A stretch of DNA of 64,000 nt from Pseudoneurospora amorphoporcata. Taxonomy: Eukaryota; Ascomycota; Sordariomycetes; Sordariales; Sordariaceae. The translations under genes were made by a program, and so were the position numbers. This document shows positions 1 to 11,661 of this stretch, in pieces; the first letter of the stretch is position 1; each line of letters opens with the position of its first letter. Below the pieces are notes generated by a model that searched no databases, was not told the DNA's origin, and saw only the letters and a program-made list of their open reading frames with translations. The DNA is taken from the NCBI GenBank assembly GCA_033297205.1, contig MU859149.1:62001-126000 (forward strand), written 5' to 3'.

Positions 1-3
1 AAC

Positions 4-599
4 ATGTCTCGTATCCTGCCCGGCCAGCTCAAGTACATTAGCTTCCCGGCCGGACGTTACAAGCCAGTCAAGAAGGTGAGTGGCCTGCGCTACAATGTTG
101 ACTGATGATTCTGTATACTAACTACGTGCAGCCCACCGGTGGCCCCCTCCTCCTCTTCGATAGCCAGCCTTCGGAGGCCAAGTCGCTCGTCGAAGAAAAG
201 CTTAACAAGGTGACCACGGAACGCGCCCCCGTCGCCGGCGCTTCTGGTTCCAACGAGCCCCGTCAAGCTACCGCCCAATCCATTCTCAGCCAGCTCCAGG
301 GAACCGGGGCCTTCAACCGGTCTAGCATGCGGGAACTTAGCGAGCTGCTGCAGCTTAACCAGCGTATGGAGCTGGATCCTAATGCTGATGTCGCTGGGGA
401 ACTCGAAGAGAGAAGAGGTCGCGGTTCTGGTGCGGTCAGTGGAAGGGGTGCTGGTGCGGCTGGAAGCGGTGCTGGTGCGGCTGCTGCTGCGGCGGTGTTG
501 ATGGCTGTTGATGAGGATGGTGAGGGTGATGAGGAGGCGCAGACGCCGGCGGAGTTTGAGTACTTTACTGATGCGGAGGCGGATGATGAGGAATGTTGA
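4..599 (+). CDS. Small Ala/Gly/acidic protein, unrecognised family
   Basis: Two exons, 4..75 and 132..599, give 179 residues. The start context aacATGtc fits the fungal consensus, but the window opens three bases earlier, so an upstream exon cannot be excluded. The intron (76..131) has GTGAGT, a TACTAAC branch site and CAG. The spliced frame reads smoothly from PVKK into PTGGPLLLFD. The first 110 residues look folded (SRILPGQLKYISFPAGRYKP, then a helix-rich stretch SMRELSELLQLNQRMEL). The tail is a Gly/Ala-rich linker (GAGAAGSGAGAAAAAA) followed by an acidic end (FTDAEADDEEC). I do not recognise the family. The next gene lies downstream on the same strand. Confidence 0.75.
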
Positions 600-1223
600 T
601 GGGGAAGTGGGTGATGGAGCTGGGGAGTAGATAGACGGGATTGATCATATCATGCCACGCTTACAGGGTGGGTGTGTACAGTATGTTGCAGTGAGGAACC
701 TCAACAGCGGTACTAGAAATCAGCGTATTCTAAGGTATCAAGATTCTCCGTGTCGTGGCCTTTTGATGTTCATGTTACTGCACCAACGCCAAAGCTCGGT
801 TACCGCCAGGAGTTTTGTTAACGCTCAAACATGTATCTCCCCGAATCACATGCAACAGCTCAACCAGCGGATCCCTTGGAGGCGACGTCATCGACCCGTC
901 CAGGTCCTTGTGGAACGATTTCTTGGCAGCGCAATGACGATTGTTTGTTGTCTTTGTACGGCACCTTGATGGTCATCCAGAATATTTGATCCTCAAGGGT
1001 TTTCTTTTTCTGTTCCAATCAACCATCACATCTCTTTCTTGACATGACTTTTGCGAATCCATGGCGGGATTCCATCATTGATCGGCACCCTTGAACACTC
1101 GACGAAACAACACAACAACACCCAACACCTTGACGAGAACAAGCCAAAAATCAACAGACAATACGCCCCCACCAAGCAAAGTCTTCTTGAACAACAACAA
1201 CAACAACAACAACAACCGCAACC
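600..1223. other. Intergenic: 3' flank plus leader of the DUF1769 gene
   Basis: No convincing gene. The last 200 bases are CA-rich and end in a CAA trinucleotide run (about 1192-1215) just before the next start codon, typical of a Neurospora-type 5' leader. Confidence 0.6.
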
Positions 1224-1955
1224 ATGGCGCCCGCGACAAGAAAGCCACAAGATTACACCCTCCGCGTCACCGCCGGTCCTTCCTACGACCTCACCACCCA
1301 CGTCCAAGTCCCCATCAACTCCCCCAAACTCACGCATATCTCTTCCGAAGAAGGGATGGATCTCGATCTGAACGTGCGCATTCGGGATTACCAGCGCGGC
1401 CTGCCGAGGAACTCGCCTGTTACTTCTTCCTACTTTGATAGGGAACCTCACAGGTCTAATAAGGATCAGTACTCCATCAGCATCCGGTTTACGCCCAAGG
1501 CACCGCCATCTCAACATGATGGCAATGGCAATGGCAAATCCATCATGACCGACGACGACGGAACGGGAACGGCGACGAAAAAAGATGGGGTGGTGAAGAA
1601 GCAAGTCAAGGGAGAAGAAGAACAAGAAGTGCAAGGACAAGGACAAGAAGGAATCCAAGCCTCAGACCTCCAATTCGGCAACGACTTCGACCACCCCATC
1701 CGGGCGTACCTCCCTCCGGGCGTGAACACTGCCATGAACATTGTCAAGTGGTGGATCGACCCCGGACTGGAAGGGGATGCGTATGCTGACGAGCCGTATT
1801 TGTATGGTCCTGCGCTTAGTTCGTTTAATGCCGTGAGGGTTGGGCGGGGGGAATATCATGATGATGATGATGATGATGATGTGGGGCTTTGGGTGGAAGA
1901 AGGCGGTAGTTCTTCTTCTTCGGAGTCTTCGGAGTCTTCGGAGTCTGACGGCGAG

Positions 1956-2003
<48 letters not shown>

Positions 2004-2513
2004 GAAGAGGAAAACGACACTGGCGCTGGATCTGCCGACACTGGCGCTGTCTCCTCCTCCAGCTCTGCAAACGGGGGGAACAAGAACACCGAAGAGGGAC
2101 AAGGACAAGGCAAGAAGGCACATGCACATGCACAAAAGGTACAGAAGGAAGTTTGGCAGGCGGGCAAGTCAAGCGGAGGAGGCAAACCGGCCAAATCCAA
2201 ATCCAGATCCAAATCCAAATCTATCTCCGGCAAAGCATGGAGAGACGAGGTCCTACAAGGTTCAGGCGTGGGAGACGATCCCAAGAAGAGACAGAAGTGG
2301 GCGTTGAAGGCAATGAAGGACGATTTCGATTCTTCCAAAAAGAAGAAGAAGTGGGTGTGGGAGTATGGCAGGACGTATGCGGTCGATTTCTACAATCCGT
2401 ACATTGATTTCGGCAGGTGCGAGCTCAGGTTACCCGGGTTTGGGGTTAATGTGCTGAGGTATTGGGATGGGGAGACTGGGTTGAGGTATGTTTTTCCTTT
2501 TTTTTATTATTAT

Positions 2514-2559
<46 letters not shown>

Positions 2560-2939
2560 GCGCCCTTAACTCTTGCCTACGCTAGCTAGCACTACCGCCA
2601 TGTCTGATAAGATAAATTCTGACTGACATTGAAAAAAACAACTGTAGATACGTCCTCCGCAACCGCGTCACCAAAAAACCCTACCTGGTCATTTTGTTTA
2701 CCCTCTACCCGAACGACATGGTAAACGAAGACGGCACGTTGAAACCCGAGGCGTTGAAGGCTACTGCTAGGGCTAGTGGTGGTGGTGGTGCGAAGGCTGC
2801 GGATGCGGGTATAATAGATGAGGCTGCGAAGCAGGAGGGTGAAGATGGTTTTAGAAAAGACAAGGCGCTGGATGAGGCTAGAGAGAAGTTGGAGGGTCCG
2901 AAGGAGGGAGCTGGTGGGCATGGTGATGATGTTGATTGA
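1224..2939 (+). CDS. DUF1769 / Duc1-like protein
   Basis: Two exons, 1224..2485 and 2648..2939, give 517 residues. The start has a good context (caaccATGGC). The 162-bp intron is GTATG...CTGAC...TAG and carries a long poly-T run; splicing joins TGLR to YVLRN. The conserved core begins near residue 151 (FGNDFDHPIRAYLPPG, then IDPGLEGDAYADEPYLYGPA). It resumes near residue 390 (YAVDFYNPYIDF, RLPGFGVNVLRYWDG, RYVLRNR, VILFTLYPND), which is the DUF1769 signature as I know it. Fission yeast Duc1 of this family is a membrane-associated, phosphoinositide-binding protein; a similar role here is inference. Between the two halves sits a disordered region with two poly-Asp tracts, Ser/Glu repeats and Lys/Ser repeats. 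The C-terminal 70 residues are charged and probably disordered. Confidence 0.85.
2516..2558 (+). repeat. Poly-T run of 43 inside an intron
   Basis: An uninterrupted T run preceded by (TAT)n lies in the single intron of the DUF1769 gene, between the donor and the branch site. Its length may vary between isolates or be an assembly uncertainty. Confidence 0.9.
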
Positions 2940-3259
2940 GTGTGGAACGGTTCGTACTCGTCATGCTGATTTCCCAGTTCCGACTTCCGAGGAAGAAGGG
3001 TTTACCGTCTGTGATGATGATATCCTCGTACTTGTCTTGTCATTGATACCTACGCACGAACTGGCTACCTCTTTACTCATCACAACTTAAATACTAGATC
3101 ATTTCGTCCCTGGAGAAGTGGCCCAGGAAAAAAAAGGAAGGAAGGAGAGGAAAGTAGAAGTGATTTGTAGAAAATTACAAATATATTTCATGCCAAACAA
3201 AAACGCCTGAAAAGGGAAGAAACATGACAAGAAAGGAAGCCCCTACAGAAAAAGAACAA

Positions 3260-3283
3260 CCCCCCCCCCCCCCCCCAAACACA

Positions 3284-3314
<31 letters not shown>
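3260..3314. repeat. Poly-C then poly-A homopolymer block
   Basis: About 17 consecutive C are followed by a short CA stretch and about 30 consecutive A. The whole 3120-3420 region is strongly purine-biased on the plus strand. Confidence 0.9.
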
Positions 3315-3315
<1 letters not shown>

Positions 3316-3455
3316 AAGAAAAAAGAAAGAAAAGGAAGGAAGACAAAACCCGGAGAAAAGAAGCGAAAGGCGGCGGGGCAGGGGCGGAAGATCGAAGTAA
3401 AGAAAAGCAGGACAAGAAAAAACAACAAAACCATAAACTGACCATCACGATTCAA

Positions 3456-3606
3456 ACGCCCAACTCCCAACATCACAACACCACAACACCCAACACCCAA
3501 CTCCCGAACGCCCAATTCCCAACTCTAACACCCGACCAACTCCCGAACGCCCAACACCCAACTCCCGAACGCCCGAACACCCAACACCAACACCAAAACG
3601 CCCAAC
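3456..3606. repeat. Minisatellite of CCCAACTCCCGAACG-like units
   Basis: Irregular tandem units of 7-15 bases built from CCCAACA, CCCAACT and CCCGAACG are repeated across about 150 bases. No reading frame explains it. Confidence 0.8.
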
Positions 3607-4260
3607 GCCGAAATCTCCATATGTCTTTATGTTGCATGACTGCCTAGCCTAGCCTAGCCTTGCGTTGTTGGTTGGTTGGTAATACGCCCTTGACATCCAG
3701 TCCTTGGCATCACTTTCTTGTATGCTATGGTCTTTTCGTGTGTTCTTCGCTTATGTTCTTCGCTTGTGTTCTTCCTTAATAGGTATATATATTTCGTCCA
3801 TCTTGTTTTTGTCTCGCTTGTGCCGTCTTGGCTGCTGCCGTCTTGTCGTCTGTGTTGTCGTCTGTGTTGTCGTGTACATTGTCGTGTACATTGTCATGTT
3901 TGCTCCGGCAGGTACCTTGGATATATGCCCCCGGATGCATGATTCGGTATGTAGGTAGGTATCCCAAGATGGATACCTTATCCAAAAGAGGAACGAAAGC
4001 TTGTCGTCTCTTCCGGGCAGTGTGGTACTTCATCTCCTTTTCCTTTTTTCTTTTTTCGTTACACCTCTCTCCTCGACACTAACAGCCGTTCAGGCACGTC
4101 CCAAGACATCTCATCCATCCATCCCTTTCCTTTTCAGACCTTCTCTTCGTCCACATCATGCCAATAAGGTATCCAAGAGTACTTCAAAACTCAAGGCCAG
4201 ACCAGACCAGTCCTCTCCGTTCTGCTCTCATCAGCCCCTTATCTCGTTCCACCGTCCTCG

Positions 4261-5425
4261 TTGGGTGTCTGTCACCAGCACGGCCGCCGTCTGGTCCAGA
4301 CCTCCACCTACTCCTATACGCCCGATATTGAGGCCCCCGAGACTCTTGCCACATCTTTCACTCGTGCCACCCTCTCCGGCACCTCAACAACCCCAAGCAG
4401 CCCACCACGACGCGGTCCTACGAAAGGAGGCTTCTCGGGAACTCCAGACGCAATTGCCAAGTTTTTCCATAGCTTCCCAGGCGGCTACTACGAACGCGAA
4501 AATGTTTTCCATCCACCCGCCCATCCCATCCCGCACGCCAGCACCCATCAATCCTCGTCCTCCACCACCCCGTTCAAGGGCTGAGCTGGAAGGAAGGCAC
4601 GGACAAGGAAGGGTTCGAGTTGTAGACAGCGACGGTTGAAGAGAAGGTGACAGTACATGTACGCGTGAGAGGAGGCCCCAACGAAGACATGGAGACAGAT
4701 GAAGCGGAAAAAGTGAGTGCGAGTGAAGGAGTACCAAGAATGATGACATGAACCCGAGTGTTGGGAACATGAAGAGGAGGGGCAGCGGGAACAGTAATGT
4801 AAACAGTAGATGTAGGATGAGTGTGAGCCTCCTCCTCCTCGTGTCCCTCAAGCTCCTCCTCCTCCTCCTCGTCCTCCCACTCTTCCTCCTCTATGTCCAC
4901 CTCCTCAACAAGGGACCCGGCTAATGCACATGAGAAGAAGTGGAACCGTTCAAGTTCCCTGAAGAGACCCGGCTCGAAGAACCTCTCCGGCTCATGCACA
5001 ACATGAAGGGCATGGGGGTTGTAGTCCTCGCTCGTGTCGTGGTGTCGGGTGGGAGAGATCAAGGGAACGGGGGACAGGTTATCGTCCTCGCTCGTGTCGT
5101 AGTGTTGGGTGGGGACATGGAAGGAGACGTCGTGAAGAACCACCAAGAGGCGGCGAAAGGAGAACCGGCCGCGGCGGAAGGAACATGAAAAGAGCCGGCG
5201 GATGAATGGGAAGAGCCGGCGCAAGGAGACCATTTGGCGGCGCAAGGACAAGACGCCGCGGCCGCCGCCGCCGCGGCCCAAGCTGGGGACGAAGACCAAG
5301 GCGCGACGACCCGACCGGCGGATGACCAAGAAGATGCGGCCCATCCGGGGGCTGATGGAGAAGAGGAGAGCAAGGGGGAAGCTCAAGTTGAAAGTCTCCA
5401 TGTGGGCAATATAAGGAGAGCGTGA
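4261..5425 (+). pseudogene. Decayed coding region, frameshifted and stop-interrupted
   Basis: The plus strand carries coding-like segments in different frames. From about 4300 to 4583 one frame reads a plausible protein (GFSGTPDAIAKFFHSFPGGY...STTPFKG) and meets TGA. One base off, the next frame continues at 4587 as WKEGTDKEGFEL, hits TAG, and reads on as TATVEEKVTVHVRV and EDMETDEAEKVSASEG before more TGA codons. A third frame (4940-5425) reads an Ala/Glu/Gln-rich acidic segment (AAQGQDAAAAAAAAQAGDED) broken by one TGA at 5186. Several stops could come from CAG or CGA by C-to-T change, which would fit repeat-induced point mutation or ordinary decay. The family is not recognised. A long minus-strand frame (4574..5401) with Arg-rich and poly-Glu stretches is the alternative reading. 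Confidence 0.4.
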
Positions 5426-8400
5426 GAATAAAAGGAAGGAAAGAAGACCGATGTAAGTGGGTGGTGATTTCTCGTACAGTGCGTGCCCGAGGAGGTTAGG
5501 CTCGGGTGAAGAGACGGTAGAATTGAGTGAAAAGGGTGAGAGAGATTATCGGTCGGTCTAAAGATATCCAAGGACGGAAGACTAAAGTAGAAGGACGGAA
5601 GACCAAAGTAGAAGGACGGAAGACCAAAGTAGGTAGGTGGTGGTTCTCCTACTGTACTAGTATTTCTGGGGGTTAAAGATAGCGTCCGAGGGAAAGGAAG
5701 GATTGCTGAATTGAAGTCCCCAGGTGGATTTGTCGATAATTGGTCGTAGACGGGTAGGCTGGTTTGAACCAAGCTCGTATGGTCTCCAAAGGAAAATAGA
5801 AGTCCGTAGGGTAATGAACGGCTAGAGGACTTGAATTGCCTTTGACAGGAGTGGACAGAAGGGAATACTGGCTGTTGCCGAGCTGATTTTGTTGAACGGG
5901 CAGTCTCTTAAGAAGAAGGGAAAGAAAGGGGTTTGCCAAGCAAGGGGGGAAAAAGTTGAAAGGCCCCAGCGTTGATTTGGCTAGACGTAGCAGCTTTATC
6001 CGAAGAGGAGTAGAGGAAGTGTGTGTGATGTCTGATGTCCAGCAGAGCAGAGCATAGAGAGAAAAAGATGAGAGGAAATCGGGCCAGAGTGGTGTCTTTT
6101 TATAACTAGTCTGAGGGCACTAGACTCCCGCTCAAAATGATATGGCCCGGTTGTTTTTCGTCCTCTCATTCTGTGGTGTCTACATATGTATAATGCGTGG
6201 AATTCGCCCCTTCTTGCCAACAATTTTCACGCTTATGCGAGGCCTGAATTATGTCGAGCCTTCTCTACGGCGACCCCTTTGGTAACTTGCAACCCTGTCT
6301 TCCTGTTCGTCCCTTCGGCGAGCACGTTTATCAAGCTTGGGATAGCCATGTGGACGAGCAGACAGGCTTTTTCTCCGAGTCAAGAAACTCATGGCAAGTC
6401 CACTTCAAATTCTCCACTTTCCTTTCATCTTTGTCTGCCTTTTCTGTTGTCCTTTCCTTTGAAGATTGTCAGTCTCCAACTGAAAGTAACCTAGAGCTAG
6501 CTAGTCGTGTCTGTTACTGTCCAACTACCCAATTCCATGCGGGTGTGTGTTGTAGACAAGCGCCAGACATCAGAATTCAGAAATGTACGGTAGGTACAAC
6601 CAACTTGATGCTCCAAACTTTTCCTCACATTCTCAGCCAACCTTCCTTATTCTTTCAACCACGCCTTGGAGTTCTACGTTCAGACTTTCCCCTCCAAGTG
6701 ATACATAATATCTTCAAGGGACTCGTGGGGAAGCAGGCGAGCAAGTATCTAGAAGCTGTGAGAGCAAACTGGCCAAGAATTCCTCGACACACGTGAATGT
6801 CGAACTTGACCTTGGCCTTCTTGCAAGACTGTCGCCCGATGACGGAGACGGACCGGAACTCATCCTGGGGAGCATTCGTAGTCGGTGTTGGTAAGTGGCT
6901 GAGGTAATGACAGGTGGTAATTTTGTGCATAAAACCACAAAATTTCCGCAATTTCCGCACCTAGAACCATTCATCCTCTCTTCATGAATCCTCTCTCGGC
7001 TCTGTTTTGTTATTACAGATATTAGGTATGTTTTTGGAACGCGTTTAGCCTTGATCTTCAAGCGTTTGTAGGTTCCGTCTATAGGTACCTTGGCGAGGTA
7101 CCTGTGAATCGATTTTCCTGCGAGACTGTACCTCTTCACATCCAGTCTGCCTACCCTCACGTGTTTAGGAAAGTTGAGCCGACCGAAAAGCAGTGGATTG
7201 GCTAGAGAAGATCAGGGAAAACTTCAAAAACCTGGACGATGGCAGCCTCACATTTGCAGAGCCAAGTGGTAAGTACCTTGTGTTGTTTTCTGCTGCTGTC
7301 AGTCGGACATGAAGAATCAGTATTAACGCGCGTTCAAAATGAGTCGCCAGCATGTGATACTGATGTGGCAAGAACCCAGAAAGGCGCATAGAGTAGAGGT
7401 ACAGTGTGCTCCCACGACGGCAGTGGGACGGCCGGGCAGCTGCGAGGCCCGCCGACGAGACACACGGCAAGACCGCCTTGTTTTCTTGCTACCAAGGACA
7501 TCCCAGGTCCGCAGTCGACAAGATCGGAGAGATTTGCATCATTGCGCTTTCCTTATCCAATTAGGACTGAACTGATACTGAGCGTTGAGGCAGCACGTGA
7601 GAGGCGTTGGACTGTTGGCAGGTGGTTCAGGCGCTGTGAGAAGAAAATGAAAAAGAAAGGGAAAAAAATCCGGACACTCCAGGGGTGTGGTTTGGTGTAA
7701 GCCTGTCCGAGCTTCTTTCCCACAGCACAGCACGTGATGATTGTACGATAGGGTGTTGAGACTGGTTGAGAGAGACTGCCCCTGCTGAGAAAGGGGATAC
7801 GTGGCGCTCCAGCCACGAAACCCACGAGGGCACTAGCCTGAGGTACCGCGGCGTTGCGAGAAGCCGTCAAGTCATCAAGGCAAGAATGACGGTCCCCAGT
7901 CTGAACCCCAACCTTCCCCGGCCAAAATACGACCCAGCGGACAACTGGCAGGCGCGCTCCATCAAGAATCGTGGGCCAGTTTGTACACGGCGCCTTGCTT
8001 AGGCACGCAGCGGCAGCAACGGCCAACGAGTAACGACGGCATACGGGGGCAAAAGCGCTTCCTTGTTGTTCAGATCCGCATCGATCTGACGAGATCAGGC
8101 CAGTTTACACCATTGCGCCATGTGGTGCCATGTGCGATGCTCTGAGTAGCGTATTTGCTGGGCCGCCGGAAGCGAGTTGGTTGGGATGCCTCTGACGGGG
8201 AGAACAGAACCTCAGGGGCCTGGGGTGTGGTGAGTGTAGTCTGGGCCAGCTGCTCCAGTCACGGGGAGCAAGCGACTGATGAAGCAGCCCCAGAAAACCC
8301 TAACCCCAACCCCAGACAGGGTCGAACGGCAGGAGCTGTGAGAATTATTCCGGACTCGCTGTCACAACCAAATTATACGGGGAGAGGAGCATCAAGCCGG

Positions 8401-10369
8401 CGGGAACTTGGACTTGAAGCAAAAGCAGGAGCAAGGAAACAAGAGGGAACTGGAACTGAAGTGGCCTGGCCCCAGGGAGCTTCTACAGTCATCATTTACC
8501 GGTACTCACGAGGCGACGATTACACCGTGTTCTTACTCCGAGTTTCATCAAAAATACGGCTCTGGCCATGCGAACGAAGACTAGAAAACCGGTTAATACG
8601 CATTTCATCAATTTTATTTCCATTGCCTTGCAGCTTTATGCCCTCCGATCCTTGCCCGCTTCATGTCTCCCGTCGGCGAGCAGATGAACCCGACGGCGCT
8701 TCCATTTCCCGCTGGACTGAGTCCAGGCGAGTCCAGGCCCGTGATTCAAGCGCACAGACACCGAAATCCCGTCCGTCATTCTTTCTTTCTCCCTATTCCG
8801 GCCAGGCACGAAACTTTCTACTTCGGAAGGAGCTATCTCTCAGTACCTACGCCCGACAAACAGCCAAGAAAAGCCGGGCACCAAGCATGCCTGGTTTCTA
8901 GCCCCGGTCCAATTTCCACGTCCCATACAGGTACCCTAGTGACCTCCAGAAGGCCCGGACCCAGTACCTCAAGGCGGACAAATGCCGGGACGTACGTCTT
9001 TCTCCGTCAAGGCTGGGCAGTCACAGAGCGATTTAATGCAGGCAGGTAGCAGAACAGGGGCAGGCCCGGGGCAGGGAACCAGCAATAGCTCAACTACCTA
9101 CCTAAGGAATTGCTTCCACTCTGAAGAACCAAATCCGTCCGTGCTTCCATTCTTTCCGCGGAAGAAGCTGTTACCCTGGACACGAGAGTTCTGCTGTTTA
9201 CCAGGGCAGGACTGAAGCAGCAATCCCGCTTCGCTTCACCGTGCGGCAAGCTGTGAAAACGGCCAGAGCGCAAAGACAAGAGGGAAGGAACAGCCTTTGT
9301 AGCAGTCGCTGTGAGCGCTGTAGAATGAAGGCCCCCTACAGTAGTTCTCTCCAGAACGGCCCCGGTGGGCAGACAGATGCGAGAAAAACAAAGTCATTTT
9401 GGTCCAGTCGGACTCAGGGGCAGCTCATTTGAGTGCACCCCATCATGATTTCTTTTCGCCCAGAGCTGTTGAGCTGACAGTTACGAGGCAGGAAACAAAA
9501 GGACGGAGGAATTGAAAATAATGGAAGTCTTCAGTTGGATCTGAAAAGGAAAAAGATACTCTGGGCTATGCATGGGGCACCGCTTTTGTCCAGCTCTCCA
9601 CAAGCGCTCTGCCTGTTGGTTTAGTTCCATCACTTCCTTTGGCCCATGCTCCTGACTCCTCGAGGAGAAGAAGAAGAAATTTAAGTAGGATCCATCGGGG
9701 ATATTTCCTTGTATCATGTTCAACCATCCATCCAATCAAGTATTCATTTCACTACTCCGGTTTCTTGTTGTTGTTCTAGGTGCTGACCATTTCCAGTTGT
9801 ACTTACCGATCGATCTACTGCCCCCCCGTTGGATTCCCACTGTGAGGGTCTGCACTGTCGTTGGATCTGCTTCGAGCTCAGCCAATGGAAATATTGGTCT
9901 TACACCGGACGGAATGTAAGGTGGAACTGCGGAAGTACATAGGGTCAGGTGTTCTGAAGCAGGCTGCAACGGAGGTTACTTATTCGGTGGACGCCGGACA
10001 AAAGGCACGGGAAAACCGAAACCCTCGGTGGTGAGGTGGTGCGGTGGTGCGGCCCTACCATGCTATGTCCCTACCTAGGTACTCTGATGATTCCAAGCAT
10101 GTCGGGAGTCGGGACCAAGCTCTGTGGTGTGGTGTGGTGCAAACCTGTGAGGCTACTCCGGTAGATCCGTTCGGGTAAGTAACCCCGCGGCGGCGAGTTG
10201 AGATCTGTGAGGCTCTTGAGCGAAGGACCCACTAACGACCGCAAACCTACCTAACACCGGGCCGCAGGTACCCCCGATCGATGGCAACCCGCACCCGGTC
10301 TTTGATGAAGGAAACAAAGGAAGAAGCGAGCACAGTTCCATTATTCTATATAGTATATGAAAATGTTGT
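5426..10369. other. Gene desert of about 5 kb
   Basis: Only short or oddly composed ORFs occur on either strand; none has a recognisable domain, a convincing start or spliced continuity. It holds a 21-bp tandem repeat (5570-5632) and scattered GGTACC/TACCTA words. An ORF starting at ATG 6251 (opening MSSLLYGDPFGNLQ) and one at 8155 are the longest but lack support. Confidence 0.5.
5570..5632. repeat. 21-bp tandem repeat, three copies
   Basis: The unit AAGGACGGAAGACCAAAGTA plus G is present three times head to tail (5570-5590, 5591-5611, 5612-5632), with one T/C difference in copy 1. The period is a multiple of three; on the minus strand it reads as heptapeptides YFGLPSF. Confidence 0.9.
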
Positions 10370-10858
10370 TCAAAAGAAAATTTGCAAATTTAGTGGGTGA
10401 GTGTCCTGCGGTGCAGTACTTTGGAGACGACAGCAAATGGCACCCATTTTGGGGACGTCCATTTGGCCCTTCAGAGGCGTCGGGAAGTGGACGCCAGGCA
10501 AAACAGAGACCGCATCGGAAACCATCACGACAAGCACATGATAGCAGCGGAAACCATGTCTGTCTAACATCTCAGCGATATAGGTGGTCTTCACCTCGTC
10601 CATCCATGACTTGTGTCCAGCGTGTTCGCGCTTGTACTGGTATACTGCCAGCGTGGCTTGGACGGTGTGCAGATTAGGCTTGGTGTTTAGGTCGTCGAGT
10701 CGGGTATTCAGGCCGCCGACGGCACCGGCCCGGATTGCCTTCTTGTATTCGGTTACCTGTCTAGCATACTTCTTCAGATGGCTGGCCTCTGGCGGCGACA
10801 GGACCGAAGTCAAGTCTCTCCTGCTCGGGCAGGGCTTCAAGACTCGACCATGCATCAT
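10370..10858 (-). CDS. Hypothetical protein or gene relic
   Basis: A 162-residue frame. Residues 22-105 have a natural-looking charged helical composition (SPPEASHLKKYARQVTEYKK, then VQATLAVYQYKREHAGHKSW), while the last 55 residues look like read-through of non-coding DNA. The frame may therefore be one exon of a spliced or decayed gene. Upstream, an AGG|GTATAC donor-like site and a GAGCAG acceptor-like site could add a 5' exon, but I could not confirm frame continuity. The family is not recognised and there are no intact neighbours within 2 kb. Confidence 0.35.
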   Translation of the reverse strand: MMHGRVLKPCPSRRDLTSVLSPPEASHLKKYARQVTEYKKAIRAGAVGGLNTRLDDLNTKPNLHTVQATLAVYQYKREHAGHKSWMDEVKTTYIAEMLDRHGFRCYHVLVVMVSDAVSVLPGVHFPTPLKGQMDVPKMGAICCRLQSTAPQDTHPLNLQIFF

Positions 10859-11661
10859 GTGTGCAGGTCGTATACCCTGACACTCGCCACTTCACGTGAG
10901 AAGGTCAGGGCTAACCTGTCAGGTGAAGAGGTAGAGAAAGAGCCTCACAAGCTTGGTAGTGTACTTTTTAGGGTGTGTGTGGCTCCCTTGTTGAGACTTG
11001 GCTCAAGCAGAGGTACCTAGGTACTTGTAACGCTGCACCGTTAACGTCTGCACGCCAGGTTTGGGAGCAGTCAGGGTGATGAGGTCTGCAATGCAATGTG
11101 TGATGGATGATGGCTAGGCTAAGTCTCTGCGGCCAAGTCGGGCTACATGAAGTACCCTCTCCGTGCCAGCCTACTGTGTGCCTTCCTGTGCCAGGCACAG
11201 GGTACATGGCAGGACAGGTGCATGCCCCGTGCATGGCCCTGCATAGCCCTGTGGCCTAACAGTGAAGTTGCAAGAGGTACTGCATGCATGCAGAAAGCAG
11301 TACAATTGTAGGGCAAATCAACAACAGCTATTGACTAATCATCATTGCAAGCTCAACGTCACTCCTTCCTTGACAGTTTTCCATTCAAGTCTTGAATCTC
11401 CCAGTACCTACCTTACCTTGGCCATGCAATTTTTGAGGTACGTAAGGCAGGTGCCCAGAAACGTCGCGTTAGATGGATACTTACCTTAGCCTGGGGGTCG
11501 TTTTGGCTTCGCTGGGTCCAGTCCGGGTAAGACCGCGCAAGTCGCTGATGCGAATGGCGTAGGACGGTGAGAGAGTTCCCCTTGCGGAGCTTTAGCAATG
11601 GCCGTCAGAATGTGCCTATAGTAGGTAGGTACCGGTTACTAAACGAAGTGGGGAAGTCCTG
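10859..11661. other. Intergenic, no supportable gene
   Basis: Contains several ACCTAGGTAC-type short palindromes (for example near 11011-11023) and a run of GTGCCAGG/CATGCATG words near 11160-11290. No gene is seen on either strand. Confidence 0.5.

Larger units (their letters stand above)
2940..4260. other. Gene-free stretch with low-complexity DNA
   Basis: Contains the 3' flank of the DUF1769 gene, a purine-rich run with a C/A homopolymer block, a CCCAAC/CCCGAAC minisatellite, and GTCGTCTGTGT / TTGTCGTGTACA short repeats around 3840-3895. Short ORFs on both strands are low complexity. I see no supportable gene here. Confidence 0.6.

Noticed and set aside
4574..5401. 275-codon minus-strand Arg/Glu-rich frame
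   Set aside because: It may be real, but its acidic and basic runs mirror low-complexity DNA. The plus strand shows better protein-like segments, so I reported the region as a relic instead.
6251..6796. ORF starting MSSLLYGDPFGNLQPC
   Set aside because: The first 50 codons look mildly protein-like, but the remainder is not, and no homologous family or introns could be seen.
7553..8026. 157-codon minus-strand frame
   Set aside because: Ends in a Phe-rich run from an A-rich tract; no support beyond being open.
8155..8901. 248-codon plus-strand frame
   Set aside because: No ATG near its 5' end, patchwork composition, no domain and no splice or promoter support; probably chance in GC-rich intergenic DNA.
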